In this document: positions 27,301 through 39,300 of the stretch, piece by piece
Position numbering within the stretch: position 1 is the first letter of the stretch
Layout of the letters: each line of letters starts with the position of its first letter
Source: Leucocoprinus leucothites
Taxonomy: Eukaryota; Basidiomycota; Agaricomycetes; Agaricales; Agaricaceae
Length of the DNA stretch: 64,000 nt
Direction of reading: 5' to 3'
Assembly: GCA_013368445.1 (NCBI GenBank)
Contig: JAACJO010000039.1
Span: forward strand, 108,877-172,876
Made by a program: the position numbers and the translations under genes
The notes under the pieces: model-generated
What the model was told of the DNA's origin: nothing
Database searches by the model: none
Seen by the model: the letters and a program-made list of their open reading frames with translations, nothing else

Positions 27301-30300
27301 CGGCACTCTCTTCATCCCCGCCATCGCAACATATATGTCTTATCCCTCGCACTCCGAGTTACCGTACCTTTCCGTCAAGATTATGTCATTGCTATGCAAT
27401 TCCACAAACTCCTCGACTATTGTCACGCTTATCGAACGGAGCAGGGATTCCGAGAGGATTCTAGGCGGTTTCATGAGGATTGTTGGGATCGAGTCTTTGG
27501 ATGATGTCTGGGAAGCAGAGACGTATGCCTCGGAAGTAACAGGCGCTGGTGCCCCCGATCCCGATGATGACCCAGATAGATTAGCCCAGGCAATACGGAT
27601 GAGCGCATTGGAATTCTTGATTCAGGGCACCGAACAGGATCGACCGTACCCCAATATCGCACATTATTTCTTGTTTGGTGGTACAGTCAAGGAACAGCGA
27701 ATTCAAGACCCCCACGCGCTTGGTGCTCATCATACCACGCTTCATGCACTCCTACGCCTTCTAAATGCTGGGATCCCTAGACTCAAAGGGAAGAACAAGG
27801 AGGAAGGTCGTGACGCCACACCACTATTGGTGTCACTTCCTGGACTTGCAGAACGGTGTTATAGAGTCATTCAGAATCTTTGCGTCCATCCAAGGACTTC
27901 AGAGTTCACGACGAGATACCTACGGACACGAGAAGACTTTTTTGCGAGGCAGCTTGCGAGTATGTCATCTGCAACACCACCAGCGCTCCAAGAGCCTTTC
28001 ATCCAGGTGCAATACGAGGATGGAAACACTGTCACTACCACCGTCCCCACACTATGCGCGTTCCTTCGTTTGAGGTCATACATCTTCAACCTAGTTGCCC
28101 TAGAATTGCACATCCTTACCAACAAAGGCCAACTGAAGGGCGTTACCGAGCTTTTGGATATTCTGTTTGGGACAGACGTGGAGTATGAAGAAGAGTTCGG
28201 CTTCCCAGCGTTCCGAGAAGTTGGGCAGTCGCAAATGCGCATCATCGACTTCCTGCAGTCGCTCATGTTTGATTGGGCTGATAGCCTTCAGGCAGAACCA
28301 CAAACTCTCCAATTCCTCTCTACTCTCGACCTTCAAGCCTCAATACGACGAGACGCTTCTGGTTGTGAAGTTGTGGATCGGACAGCAGTGTTATCGCTAA
28401 TTTCTGGAGCGAAGAGGGCGTTGCACGCTCAAGGGGCGATTTCTACTGCGGCTCATTTAGAGCAGGTGAACAAGGAAACGACATATATTCTGGAGAGTTG
28501 CGCAGTTGAAAACCATCGTCGCAAAGTTTCGCATGCACTAGAAGAAGGCATTGAAGCTTGGAAGCAGCTCCTGGATATGTCGCTCATGAAATGCTTTGAT
28601 CGGCTACCACATGATCGTCGGGAGAATATGCTCTTCGATCTTCTCCATGTCCTTCCTCCTGCACTTCGTTCTAGCAACATCAGTGAGAGCGTTTCGGTCC
28701 TCCTGGCTGAGACCGTCCTCTCTTCGGTAACAAAGTTGAGAGAGGATAGACACCACCAAATCATTCTCCAGTCCGTGGGTGGAAATGCGGAATCCGGGTC
28801 ATTGCCGACAGAGAGGTTGTATACGATATTACGGAATATCTTGGAAGGCATCTTAGACAGCAATCGTGTTGAACTCGTCAGAGGTAATCTGTATGCCGCC
28901 CTCATCAACTTCATTCACCTCATCGCATCCCCCAACGAGACCTTTGACTTCTCTAGTCAAGCACTGCTCTTGTCCCTCTCAGGTTCGCTCAACCAGAGTA
29001 CCGCCTCCTTCAACCCAAGTCAGTCACTGGTGTTAGCAAGTTCGGTCCAGAACGGATCTGCCAGTACCTCGACACTTTTGTCAGGCGCTTTGAACGTCAT
29101 GCGGGATGTAATGGAACGATTGGTTGCCATTATCGCCAGAGATGCTATTGACGGCACAGAGGTGTGGAAAACGATTGCTTTCATGCTGCTTGATGCGCTT
29201 GTGCAACTTTCTGGGCAAGAGAAGCAGTCTATGGTTGTTTCGGCCCTTCTCAGACACGGGATTCTGTCCAACTTTGTGAGAGGTGTTAAGGAGAACGACG
29301 AAAGATTACAATCCGTGCTTAAACCTGAACCTGGTGTGTTTGATTCCTCGCTGTCGATGCTTCAATTCTTTGACGCTAACTTGGGTTGATAACAGATGAT
29401 TTGAATACCCTCTACGTCTACGAATCGAAACTATCATTGTTCACGCGAATGTCGCAAACTCGAGCAGGGGCAGAAAAGCTTCTTGACGCTCAAATCATTC
29501 CCCTCCTTGCAAGATGTGACTACCTTGATGCAAGACCCGAAGCAGACCAGTCGTTCATGGGTATGAATCCTGTGTCGCTCTTAACTCCTTGCGGAGCTGA
29601 TGAAATTCGTAGACCAAGACTTATTCCTCCCTTCGGCAGTTCACCGTTACCACCAACTCTTCATGCCCGCTCTACAGGTTGTTGGTGGCATCCTTGCCAC
29701 GTTGGGTAACAAGCACACTACAGCTACGAAACAGGCACGTATAACTTTCACGAGGAGCCGTCATCCAGCTCATCTCCGGAAATAGGTCCAGGAGTTCCTC
29801 GCGAGTCATGGATCGACTATCGTCATACTCCTTAAAAACGATACTGATCATAATTCTCTTGGTATTCTTGATGAAATTCACCTAATCATTAACCTGTGTA
29901 CAACCATTCTCCCCTCAGTCCCTAAATCTGAAGTGGTGAGATTTTATGATCCATAGTATCGCTATCGTCAGTCTTACTTTAAACCAGTTGGCGCCTAACT
30001 CTGGTTTTGGTGCGCTCCATGCTGCGATCTTGACGCTGGCAACTCGCTCGTTGGGTCGAGAACGTTGCTTCGACAGCGTTGTTCCACAGAATGAAGCAGA
30101 GATGCAAAACGCGAGGATGCCCGCATTTGGTAAGTTTTAATTCACCTTGTTATGATAATGACAGTCATTAACACGATGGCCAGGTAACTCGACAGAGTCT
30201 CGCTTTGATGCGACCCTTCTCGCAAAGGAACGTCTCATACGCAAGGCCATTGCTTCATATGTCGGTGCTGCAAGCGATTTCACAGGTTCGTCGTGAACAG

Positions 30301-31151
30301 TGGGATCAAGGTGTTTTGTTTAAACTTATTTGGTAGAACCCGAGATTACCCTCGTCCTCTCACCTATCACCAATACGACTCGCCTGGATGAAAGAGGTTC
30401 ACACTTCATTGGTATGGTAGCTCAACTCAAGCTCGATGTTTCTAACTCACATCTATCTTAGCTTCTGTACCCACTGTTGGTGATGTGATACAAGCTCTCG
30501 AGTTTATCTCGGATGACATCGCAGCCACGCTCAGGCAAATATCTGATCTCAGTGCTGAACTTGCCAACAAAGACCATATCGTTGTAGAGAGCGTGAAGGA
30601 GATATTACGACATGTTCATGTATCCTTGCTCAACGAGCTGGATATTGAGCAGAAGAGGTCACTTATCTGTCAAGAGATTGAGAGGGTGAAGCGGCGGTCG
30701 AAAGAGACGGCGAAGACTCTCTTTGGTACGTATTTCTAACCACAAGATTAGGATCTGAAACGCTGAGACACGATATTGCTATAGATACACTGGAGATGTC
30801 ACTGCTGTTGCTCTGGCGTCATTTGGAGTACTATGGAGAACCAGGGAACATGGGCAATCCTCCTGCGCGGACATCAGTCACAAATGCTATGCGCTTATTG
30901 GCAACATCGAGTCCAGACCAGTTCCGGGAAGAAGTTGCGATGAAGTTGGGCCCATTGATACAGCGGATCTCGTCACTAGAAATCGTAAGTCCCTGTACAT
31001 CAGACTGCTGGCTGTTCAGATGGCTGATGTGATTTAGGACCAGGAGTTGTTGGGTAGAGACTGGCAATCTAATCAAGCTTATATTGAGATTATGACTCGC
31101 CGTCTGCGGGATAGTGCTGGGCTATTGATCGAGGGCCCGAAAGACGAGTAA
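24307..31151 (+). CDS. NUP192: Inner-ring nucleoporin NUP192/NUP205
   Basis: This is a very large alpha-solenoid scaffold nucleoporin of the inner ring of the nuclear pore complex, which binds Nic96/Nup93 and Nup53-type linkers. The N-terminus (MESISRLRAALYKAL) runs over two small exons. An exon containing QVAINAEFARQVLFLSQQLE and SLELTVELFHLRRRHLVDSL follows. A single exon of more than 4.3 kb then starts with LGFDILNSRYESLKYERRSL, a conserved Nup192/Nup205 segment. About eight small exons complete the C-terminus, which ends DWQSNQAYIEIMTRRLRDSA...GPKDE. The whole protein is about 1,950-2,050 residues, Leu-rich and helical, without FG repeats, as in the family. Introns cluster at both ends and the middle has none. 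Confidence 0.9.
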
Positions 31152-31402
31152 ATGGTGTTCAGTCTCAAAAATCTGCTATTGTTCGGCATGTATATATCCG
31201 GATTAATCGTTTGTACCATCCCTTTTTCACTGCTTTGCTGTGTATCGCCGTAATAATCATTACCATCCTCTGCTTCTATGGCTCGCTGGTAAATTTGAGA
31301 GTCCCAGCGGAGAAAGCGTATTAAGAAAAGGTATACATGCAAGAATAAATAGGAAAACTAAGAGAAGTTTAACACCACCTCGTAAGTTGTCAGCGAACAA
31401 TC

Positions 31403-32371
31403 CTATCTCGGTAGGAGGCTTCCAGCTCCCCGGAGCGCAAGGGATCCTCCCATCCTCAATGTTTGGGTTCCTCCAGGGAAATAGGCAAGGACATAGGCAA
31501 TCAGTGCAACAATCTATAGACACAAGCAGTTTGTTAGCAATGGCAAGAACCCTGAGAGTAGGTTGGATCTTTACTTGAACTCCTCCACATATCAGCGAGC
31601 CAAAGTAGGAATGGGCCTGGTTTTAAGCGTGAACCGCTGCATAATTGATAACATAAGGATGAAACGTACCCCAAGGGCAAAATACAGAGTCAATCCCAAA
31701 CTACCAAGGTACACAAGGGAGAACGGAAGTCGTTCCTTCGACACGAGATGCTTGATGTGATTGATAGGGCCAATAAGCACAGAAAAGCTATAAGCAAGGC
31801 CGATTAGTGTAAAGTTGTATATTGTGAAGCCATGAATACGAACCCAAACATGACGAGTATACTCCCTAGGCTGATGACGCAATTTATGTCAATATCTACA
31901 GAACTGAACAGAAGGAACAGCTTTACCTGAAAGCCAGTGCGAATTTTGCTGGTCTGTATGGACAGTTGTGTTACAAATGAAACTTGGAACAAGATGCAAT
32001 GGACACGTACTTAAAAGCAAGCATGGGCAAGGTCAAGAATGCCACAAAGAAACACACGGCAGCTCCGACCAATGCGCCTATAAATCCAAGCAGCCTACAT
32101 AACCACCGAAAATGAGCTTTCGAAGCTATTTGTTCAGAATACAAGGGGCCAACCTCTCCCATCTTGACAAAGCAAACCAGGCCTCGTCTTCATTGGAACT
32201 CTCACTCGATCGCAGGGGTATATAATCTCCAGCTACGGAATTGTAGAATCGGGAGAAAGGATTGCCAGAGGGTTGTGGTTGTTGGGCTTGTTGTGAATCA
32301 TCTGTAGTGCCTCGTGCCCACCGAAACTGGGATAGATTAGTGCGGAAGTTTTGTTCTGCTGAGGGAGGCAT
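31403..32371 (-). CDS. SFT2: SFT2-family vesicle transport membrane protein
   Basis: This is a small tetra-spanning Golgi membrane protein linked to retrograde endosome-to-Golgi vesicle fusion. The start at 32371 gives a cytosolic Gln/Pro/Ser-rich lead. The conserved [13 protein letters not shown] entry follows, with TM1 ([20 protein letters not shown]), TM2 ([19 protein letters not shown]), the very conserved [18 protein letters not shown] loop, TM3 ([16 protein letters not shown]) and TM4 ending [13 protein letters not shown]. The C-terminal tail [21 protein letters not shown] is typical. The stop is at 31403. Five or six small introns break the gene, some inside the TM segments. It is convergent with NUP192. 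Confidence 0.9.
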
Positions 32372-32659
32372 TACGATGGGAGAGAAGGAGGGACTACAAA
32401 CAACCACAAACTCTGTTAATTCTGAATATCAATAGGATCGACTTACTGCGCAGTGCGGCTGCACTGCGCTTCTTTGTCAGTGGACATATTGCTTGTCTTC
32501 AATATTCAATTACATGTGATTTACTCATAGACTGACGTGGATGCTCTGAAAGTGTGACACTATGAATGCGCTGCCAGCACGCTTCAACCGAAGACCAAAT
32601 AAGCCGAACTTGATACATCACCACTTTAACCTGGCCTTGACTCCCTCCTCCTTACTCAG

Positions 32660-34804
32660 ATGGTATGTTGCTCGATCTATCTCATGTAAAATAACCAAGT
32701 AATCGCAACAGGTATCGAAGAAGAACCGAGGAGCAAGACAGAAAGGTTTACTCAAAGCACCTCTGCCTCAATTATTCCAGCACACCAATGCAAGGATAAC
32801 TGATGAGGAGTATCAACTCATCCTCTCCTCTATATCACGCGTCCAAGATGAAATAACCCGTTTGACAGAAGTCGATGCTGCCGAAGGGCCCTCACAGGCT
32901 ACTTATCGCCGAAGGCAGGCTTGTGAAGATTTCGTTCAAACTCACCAAAAGTTGCTTCACTGGACACGTCGTGTTCCCCTTGAACTCCTTGCCGACATCT
33001 TCACTTGGTGCACAGAGGACAACACCAGGATTCCCTGGAATGTATCCCAGGTTTGTCGTCAATGGAGAGCTATCGCTCTCCGAACCCCTCAGCTATGGCG
33101 CAAGGTCCCTCCCTTCTGGAACAATGGTGATCTTACCGCTGAGCGACGCCTGCTCACATTTTTGTCCGACGACTATTTGCTTCGCTCCGGAGAAGAAAGC
33201 ATAATTTTTTCGTGGCGTCCACCGTTGGCACTGGTCCACCGGGCCTATCCCATCTTCTGGGACCATGTTGAACGGTGGGGCGATGTTCATTTTTTCATCC
33301 AACCCTACCATGCTCAGCTTCAAGCTCGATTTATTGACATTGAAGGGCGGCTACCTCTGCTATATGCTCTCAAACTCACCTCTTGTTTTATTGGTCCAAC
33401 GGACATTCCTATCTCGTTGAAATCGTTCAAGTCTGCCCCTCGACTCAGGTACATGCAAGTGAACGACTTTTCCAGCTTATTCGTTTCTCCTGCTGGTCAA
33501 CTATTGCATAACTGGCCCTGGAAACAAGTCACTCATTTTGATGTTCTATTCTTGCAAGCCGAGTCTCTCAATTTCGAAACCCTTTCTGGATTCCGTCACG
33601 TCACGTACGCAAAGCTTGATTGGCGAAGTTGGCCTCCAACGATGCCGCAAGCTGATCCCCTCCCAGCTGCCTTTCAGTCTTGCAAATACTTACACCTCCA
33701 TTTGCCAGGCACTGATTCATACAACTTTCTCAGGATAATATTGTTCCCTGTCCTGGAAGATCTATTCATCTACTACAACCGACATCCTGTTCAGGATGGG
33801 TGGTTCATAGATGAACTGACTAGATTCATTCAACGACATTCTGCGCATATGCGTAGTCTCCACTGGCATAGGGTTGCTGAATATAACTCATTACCCCCCA
33901 TTTACCAGTCGATCCCAGTTGAAACGATGTTGTTTGATCATTTGAACCATCTTCCCTCTTTGCGCCTCACTCTCCCTAGTCGTCATTTGCTCCAACATAT
34001 CCTGAAGAGCCTTGGAACAGATGGAACATTTATGCCGAAGCTTAGAAAGCTTCACATCACCGTGGATGCACAATTCTTTAAGGATTATGAAGTTCAATGG
34101 ATCACAGAAGCCCTGAAAAACGCCCTTGGTCAGCGCGAATTAGACGAAATCTGCCTACGTATCTCACGAAAATCAACCGATCAAGCTCGCGTTCCGCCTT
34201 GGGAAATTGTCTTCAAGCTTGACGGCTGGGAACGCAGGTTGAAGGAGGACTACTTGAAGCAGGCCGAGCTAGAGATTGAAAATCAGGTGAACAAGATATG
34301 GCCCCCATCATCACCCACGATGGGCCCACCCGCACAAACGCACAAGATCAATGAAGTTACATTTCAGGTGAGATTTGGATCTCCTCGATTAATCAATGGC
34401 TGACGCGCCCGCAGATGGCCTCGTTACGTAGGGCTTTACTTCAGTTCTTACATTCCCGTATCTTGGTTGGAATTTCTCATCGTGGCGCAGTCCATGATTC
34501 GCCAGCACAGAAAGAAGCAACGATTCAGCGCTGGGTTCGAATGTTCCTCGAACAAACTTCGGACAGGCGATGGACGGTAGTAGGGGACCAAGCTCTCCTG
34601 TACGTCCCTCCAAACTCTCGTAAGTCTCGTATGATTGTATCCTTTGGTTTATACTGGTCCTGAAGCTTTCCAGCCCTTCGTAAACAGGATTTTCGATGGG
34701 TTTTGGGTGTCAGCGATTACGACCCATACGAGCAGGACTTTCTCGACGATGAACAAGTCCCGGGGCTTAACCCTGCGTGGAAGCTAAATTATGGTAAATT
34801 ATGA
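32660..34804 (+). CDS. F-box-like protein (basidiomycete family), copy 1
   Basis: This is a mushroom-type F-box-like protein, probably a substrate receptor of an SCF ubiquitin ligase. The first coding exon appears to hold only the ATG (32660-32662). It is followed by a 49-nt intron (32663-32711) and VSKKNRGARQKGLLKAPLPQ. An N-terminal helix ends DEEYQLILSSISRVQDEI. The F-box-like segment is RRVPLELLADIFTWCTEDN...NVSQVCRQWRAIALRTPQLW. A long region with irregular Leu-rich spacing follows, where LRR-like folds usually lie. Later exons give FLEQTSDRRWTVVGDQALLY and the end VSDYDPYEQDFLDDEQVPGL. Its closest relative in view is the inverted gene at 48591-50825, which shares the start region, the F-box and the C-terminal motifs. 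The target is unknown. Confidence 0.82.
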
Positions 34805-35042
34805 AGAGTACAATGTATTAAACCTGATCCATCCCCCCTTCCTCAACCAATCTATTGTCTCATCTGGCCGTCGGATAGGAGCACCCCATCCGGGCCGAAA
34901 AACTCTGACATCAACCTTGTGTCGGATATCAGCAATCGAGCAAAAGGTCTGACGAATGAGTGAGACACATGTATGAGAGACCGATGAATACTAGCCTTTC
35001 TCTTATTCTACCGACACGTCTATTTGCCTCTAGCACTTCGAC

Positions 35043-35847
35043 ATGAGCAAGTACGGACAAGGTTATCAGGGTGACGATGATTGTATGCCTATTTCGACAT
35101 TACAACTTTCTAGATGATCTTACTCACCAAGGCATCTAGCTGGTTATGACCAGGAAAACAATTACAACAGCGGGTATGGCGGTGGCATGAGTAGCGAAGG
35201 TCGTATGAACCAAGGCTGTCAGTAGTTTCTCATTTCATACTCTACATAGCTAATATTTGCCTATCATTTCATTCTCAATTAGACGGTGGTCAAGGCCAGA
35301 GCGGCGAGTACCAAAGCAACGACCCTTATGGCGCTGGTGGTGGTGGTAGGGGAGACTACGGAGCTAGGAATGACAGCGGCTGTCAGTTTCTATCTCTCTC
35401 CTTTCTCTCCATCATTGCTAATCAGTCTGCTTATCATCATCAGATGGTGGAGACCAGGACAGCGGCTACGGCCGCGCTCAAGGTTCTGGGTATGGTCAAA
35501 GCGGCCAAAGGATGGGGTACGACCGCGACAGTGCAGGGGGTAAATTCTCAGGCATAGAGATGGGCGGTGGCAGAAGATATGTTGGTAGTGGTGGTGGTGG
35601 TGGTGGTGGAAATGATTACGGCGGCTATGGCGGAGGAGGAGGAGGAGATCGATACAGCCAAGGATACGCAGGAGATCAAAGTGGAAACTATGGCGGAGGA
35701 GAGGGGCAGCAACATCGTAACAAGGGAGGGCTGTTACAGGACATCAAAAGTGCCTTCCAAGGCGCGGAGGAAGTGAAGGGTTCGGTTGAGGGCAATCTTA
35801 ATCAACAGAAAGGTTCCCAGGGAGGTTCGGGAGGTGGCTGGCTCTAA
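35043..35847 (+). CDS. Glycine-rich low-complexity protein
   Basis: At least four exons encode a protein made almost wholly of Gly, Tyr, Asn, Gln, Ser and Asp. It starts MSKYGQGYQGDDD. Each middle exon is a short block such as SGYGGGMSSEGRMNQG or GGGQGQSGEYQSNDPYGAG, so the exon structure looks repeated. The last exon carries runs of Gly codons and then a distinct, more ordered tail (GGLLQDIKSAFQGAEEVKGS...GNLNQQKG) that could be a short amphipathic helix. No signal peptide, RNA-binding motif or transmembrane segment is visible. The composition resembles phase-separating or stress-related Gly-rich proteins, but I do not recognise the family. Donor and acceptor sites are clear. Confidence 0.7.
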
Positions 35848-36369
35848 AGCTTTCTACTGAGCTCTGTATTTGAGAGCTCTCTCGTCGGGATGACGTTTCA
35901 CTCCCATTGGGTTTGCAGTTGTATTGTATATGCATATGTATTTCTTGTGACTTCTTTCAATCTTGAAATTTGAGAGTTTGCATGCCATTCGAACGAGCGT
36001 GACTTAAACTGAACTGTTTTGGTCCCATCACCTTCGAGAGATATCGCTATACCAAGACTTCAAAGTTACTCCACTCAATTCTCTGAGTCATTTTAATACT
36101 TGAATGTTCGAGGGCAGCGAAATCGGCACAATGAACAGCACAACGTACCAAACTCCACAACTATTTTTCCGAACCAACTAATAATGTGGGTCTTTACACG
36201 GAATACAACACATCATTGACAGCAAACTAGAGCACAAAGAAATACACTTCTGCTCCCATCACAACGTGTTCGAGCAAGCAAGTAGGAGATAGCGGTGATT
36301 AAAGAACGATGATTTGAAATAAAGAAGGAAAGGGAAAATATTATTCTAGATTGTGATTCAGCTCCTGGT
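35848..36369. other. Convergent 3' intergenic region
   Basis: About 520 bp between the Gly-rich gene and the chitinase stop. It is AT-rich; nothing else is recognised. Confidence 0.4.
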
Positions 36370-39300
36370 TTACTCTTGCTGGTTGGGAGCAGTGTCAGGT
36401 CGCCAAGTTCCCAAACGGGTGCCTTCACCGCCTTGACCACTCCACTCTTCGTTACTGAAAAGTTCATTAGTCTACAACAGGAAAGCAAGAAAAAGGAAGT
36501 CCAACTAACGCATTGGGGTAGCCCCGGGGAGCATTCAGCTGAGCACGGCGGGTGGGTCCGTAACCCACAAGGCCCCGACGGTTAATGACAATACCTGGGA
36601 CGCCACTAGATGTTGTTCAGCAAATTTAAGCTTCTTGGACTAAAGAAATGGCCTTACCGCTGCCATGCATTTAAGTGGTCAGCAGTTGAAGGTACTGCAG
36701 CATTTCCACCGTATGACTCTCCCATCTGGATGCAACATGTCAGAGAGGAATAAGTATCCGATTAGCGTTGACACATACGGGATGAGTATGGAAATTCGCA
36801 ACCAAGACATATCCAGCAGGAGGTGGGCGGCCTGATGCACTCTCAGGATCCCAAAGATTAATGCCAGCAGCGACATTGGCAGGAGGACGGAGCTGATTCA
36901 TCGGCCTGGAACGGTCGCGAGGAGCGCGTCGAATGAAAATCCGGCTGGGATCTGTCGTGATCAAATAGTAGGTCAAGAAACGGTTGTATGGGAAACTTGA
37001 ACTTCGATGACATACCGTTAGGGTCGGCGTAGATCCAACCTCCAATTTCTCGGGCTGTAGTGCGAGTATCAAAAGAGTCATTCCAAGCTTCCTGTGTGAT
37101 GGTTAATATGATTGAGGCGGTTAATGAAGTTTCTGTGCTCACTTGGAAGGCTCGCTGAGCTATGGGTGATTCTGCAATTTCAGCAGCTGAAGGTCCTTCA
37201 GCGGCACCACCCTGCCAAGCAGCAGGAATTTGATCGAACAGGTCGATGTCACGTCGAGGAAGATAGAATGGAGAGCACCACTTGTCGCGTTTCTCGAAGG
37301 TGTGAAGGGAGCGTGAGTCGAGGCTGATACTGTCTAAAGACAGAGATCGATGGTGACGGTGGCCTGGTTTAGATAGATGCCGATGATGGGCTGGGGTGCG
37401 GGGAGCAACAGTGGTGTTAAATGTACGACGGGCCTTGGTGGCATTCACAAGTGAAGACACCGATTCATCACGCTGGACGACGGAAACAGCGGCAGCATTC
37501 ATTAGCCGAGACGTCCCTAAGGTACGAGTTGAGGCTGCTGGATCACCTGTAGAGGGATGGGACGACGTACCACTGCAGTCAGCGCAACCACCGGTGCTGT
37601 AGTCCCAAGTTTTATCTAGAAATAAGTTAGATGACAAAAATAATATGTTTGGATCATCACTTACCATCCGGACAAGGAGGGACACCACAGGTTGTATCCT
37701 GGGTTTCAAAGACGCCCCAAATACCGGCTACCATAAGAAGTAAGACACAAAAACGAGGTGAAGAAGAAATTTAGCTGACTGATATGTTTTTCACATTTTC
37801 TGGGAAAAGGTAATATGTGAATACACAAAGGAGCGGCATTACTAGCAAATAAAACTCACGTTGGCACCTCGAAGTATTCGTCCTCGACTGTTGCATCACG
37901 GCTGTTGCAAGCATCTTCCCAGGATCCAATAATATCGAAGAGTTTGCTTGACCATTCACGACGGCCAAGAGTATCTGAGCAGCCGTTGTCTCTGATAGCT
38001 GAGTTAAGCAACTCAATAATGGAGTATGGGAAGAAAACACTGACTTGAAATCTCCCCAAGAGCCTTTACAGCTAAAGAGGCTGTAAGAATCATATGGTGT
38101 GTTAAGATTTCCCGACGTACGCATCATCGTCAACGAGCCATACTGCAAAGCCATGAGTAATTATACAGATTGGGAGAAGATAGTAGCCTTACTGCCAATC
38201 TCGCCACCATACCAAGCCTGGTCATCGCAAATATCCGGGCTGGCACATTTATCCTTCAACCTTGTAACAAACACTCCACACGAAACGAGCTTACCTGTTG
38301 TAGGTTGTCCCATCGATCTCCATGGGAGTGGTAGCACACATCTTGTACCAATCAACACCTAGAATTTTCCTGAGCTCTGCACTACTCAAAGTAGTACTGC
38401 GATCCTTACCACTAGCAATATCCCTACGCAAATGTCAGTACTGCACGAGTGGGGGTGAAATTGAGTAAATAATTACCAGAGGCGCGCCCACCAACGGTGT
38501 TTTCCAAAGTCTACGCAGCCATCATCGCCCAAGCTTCCCCAGTGTGGCATGCAATGGTCATCATCAGCGCTGCTAACATACCATTTACCGATCATGCCTC
38601 CAGCAAAACCTTGATCATCGCATTCATCCGGCCTTTTTGGATTTGTCTGCATCTTCGCTAAAAACATTCGAAAGAAAACTTACGTCTCAAAGCGCACGCC
38701 GTTGATGACGATGGGAGATTCTTGGCAGGCCTTGGTCCAATCATAACCACTCGGTATGTTCCATAACCTTGCTATCCATAGACGAGTTCCATAGCCGGCA
38801 CAGTCCGTAGATTCTCCAGGGGTTGACCTGAAGGGCGGTGAGTAAGCTGCAAAAATCAATATGATAAAACTGACCAGTATGCGCCGAGTTCAGCATTCAA
38901 CGACTCCTCAACACTGATACCGGACCGGGAGTTGCTCCGTCTGTCAAACGAATCAACAACGGATTGAATCTAACCGGTGTTAATGGCCAAGCGACGAACC
39001 TTTGGGTAGCTGTTGATCAATAGACCATATCATCGTCTAATCCAATCAGCATTAGATACATGAATCTAGCAGCGGAAGAGTAAAAAGACGAACTCCACCA
39101 AAACAAGTTTCGCCCTGCAGAATAAAGTTAGAATATAAAACACGGTCATAACTGAAGTGGTGAACTCACAGCCCATTTGGCCTTGGCAGAGCGGGTATCC
39201 TCATCATCAAACGTGATAAGGTCACCCTTGTAATTGAACCATCTAGTCTCAGACTTCTTGTCAGAGACGGGCCTGAGGTCACCATCCAAGAGAAGATCTG

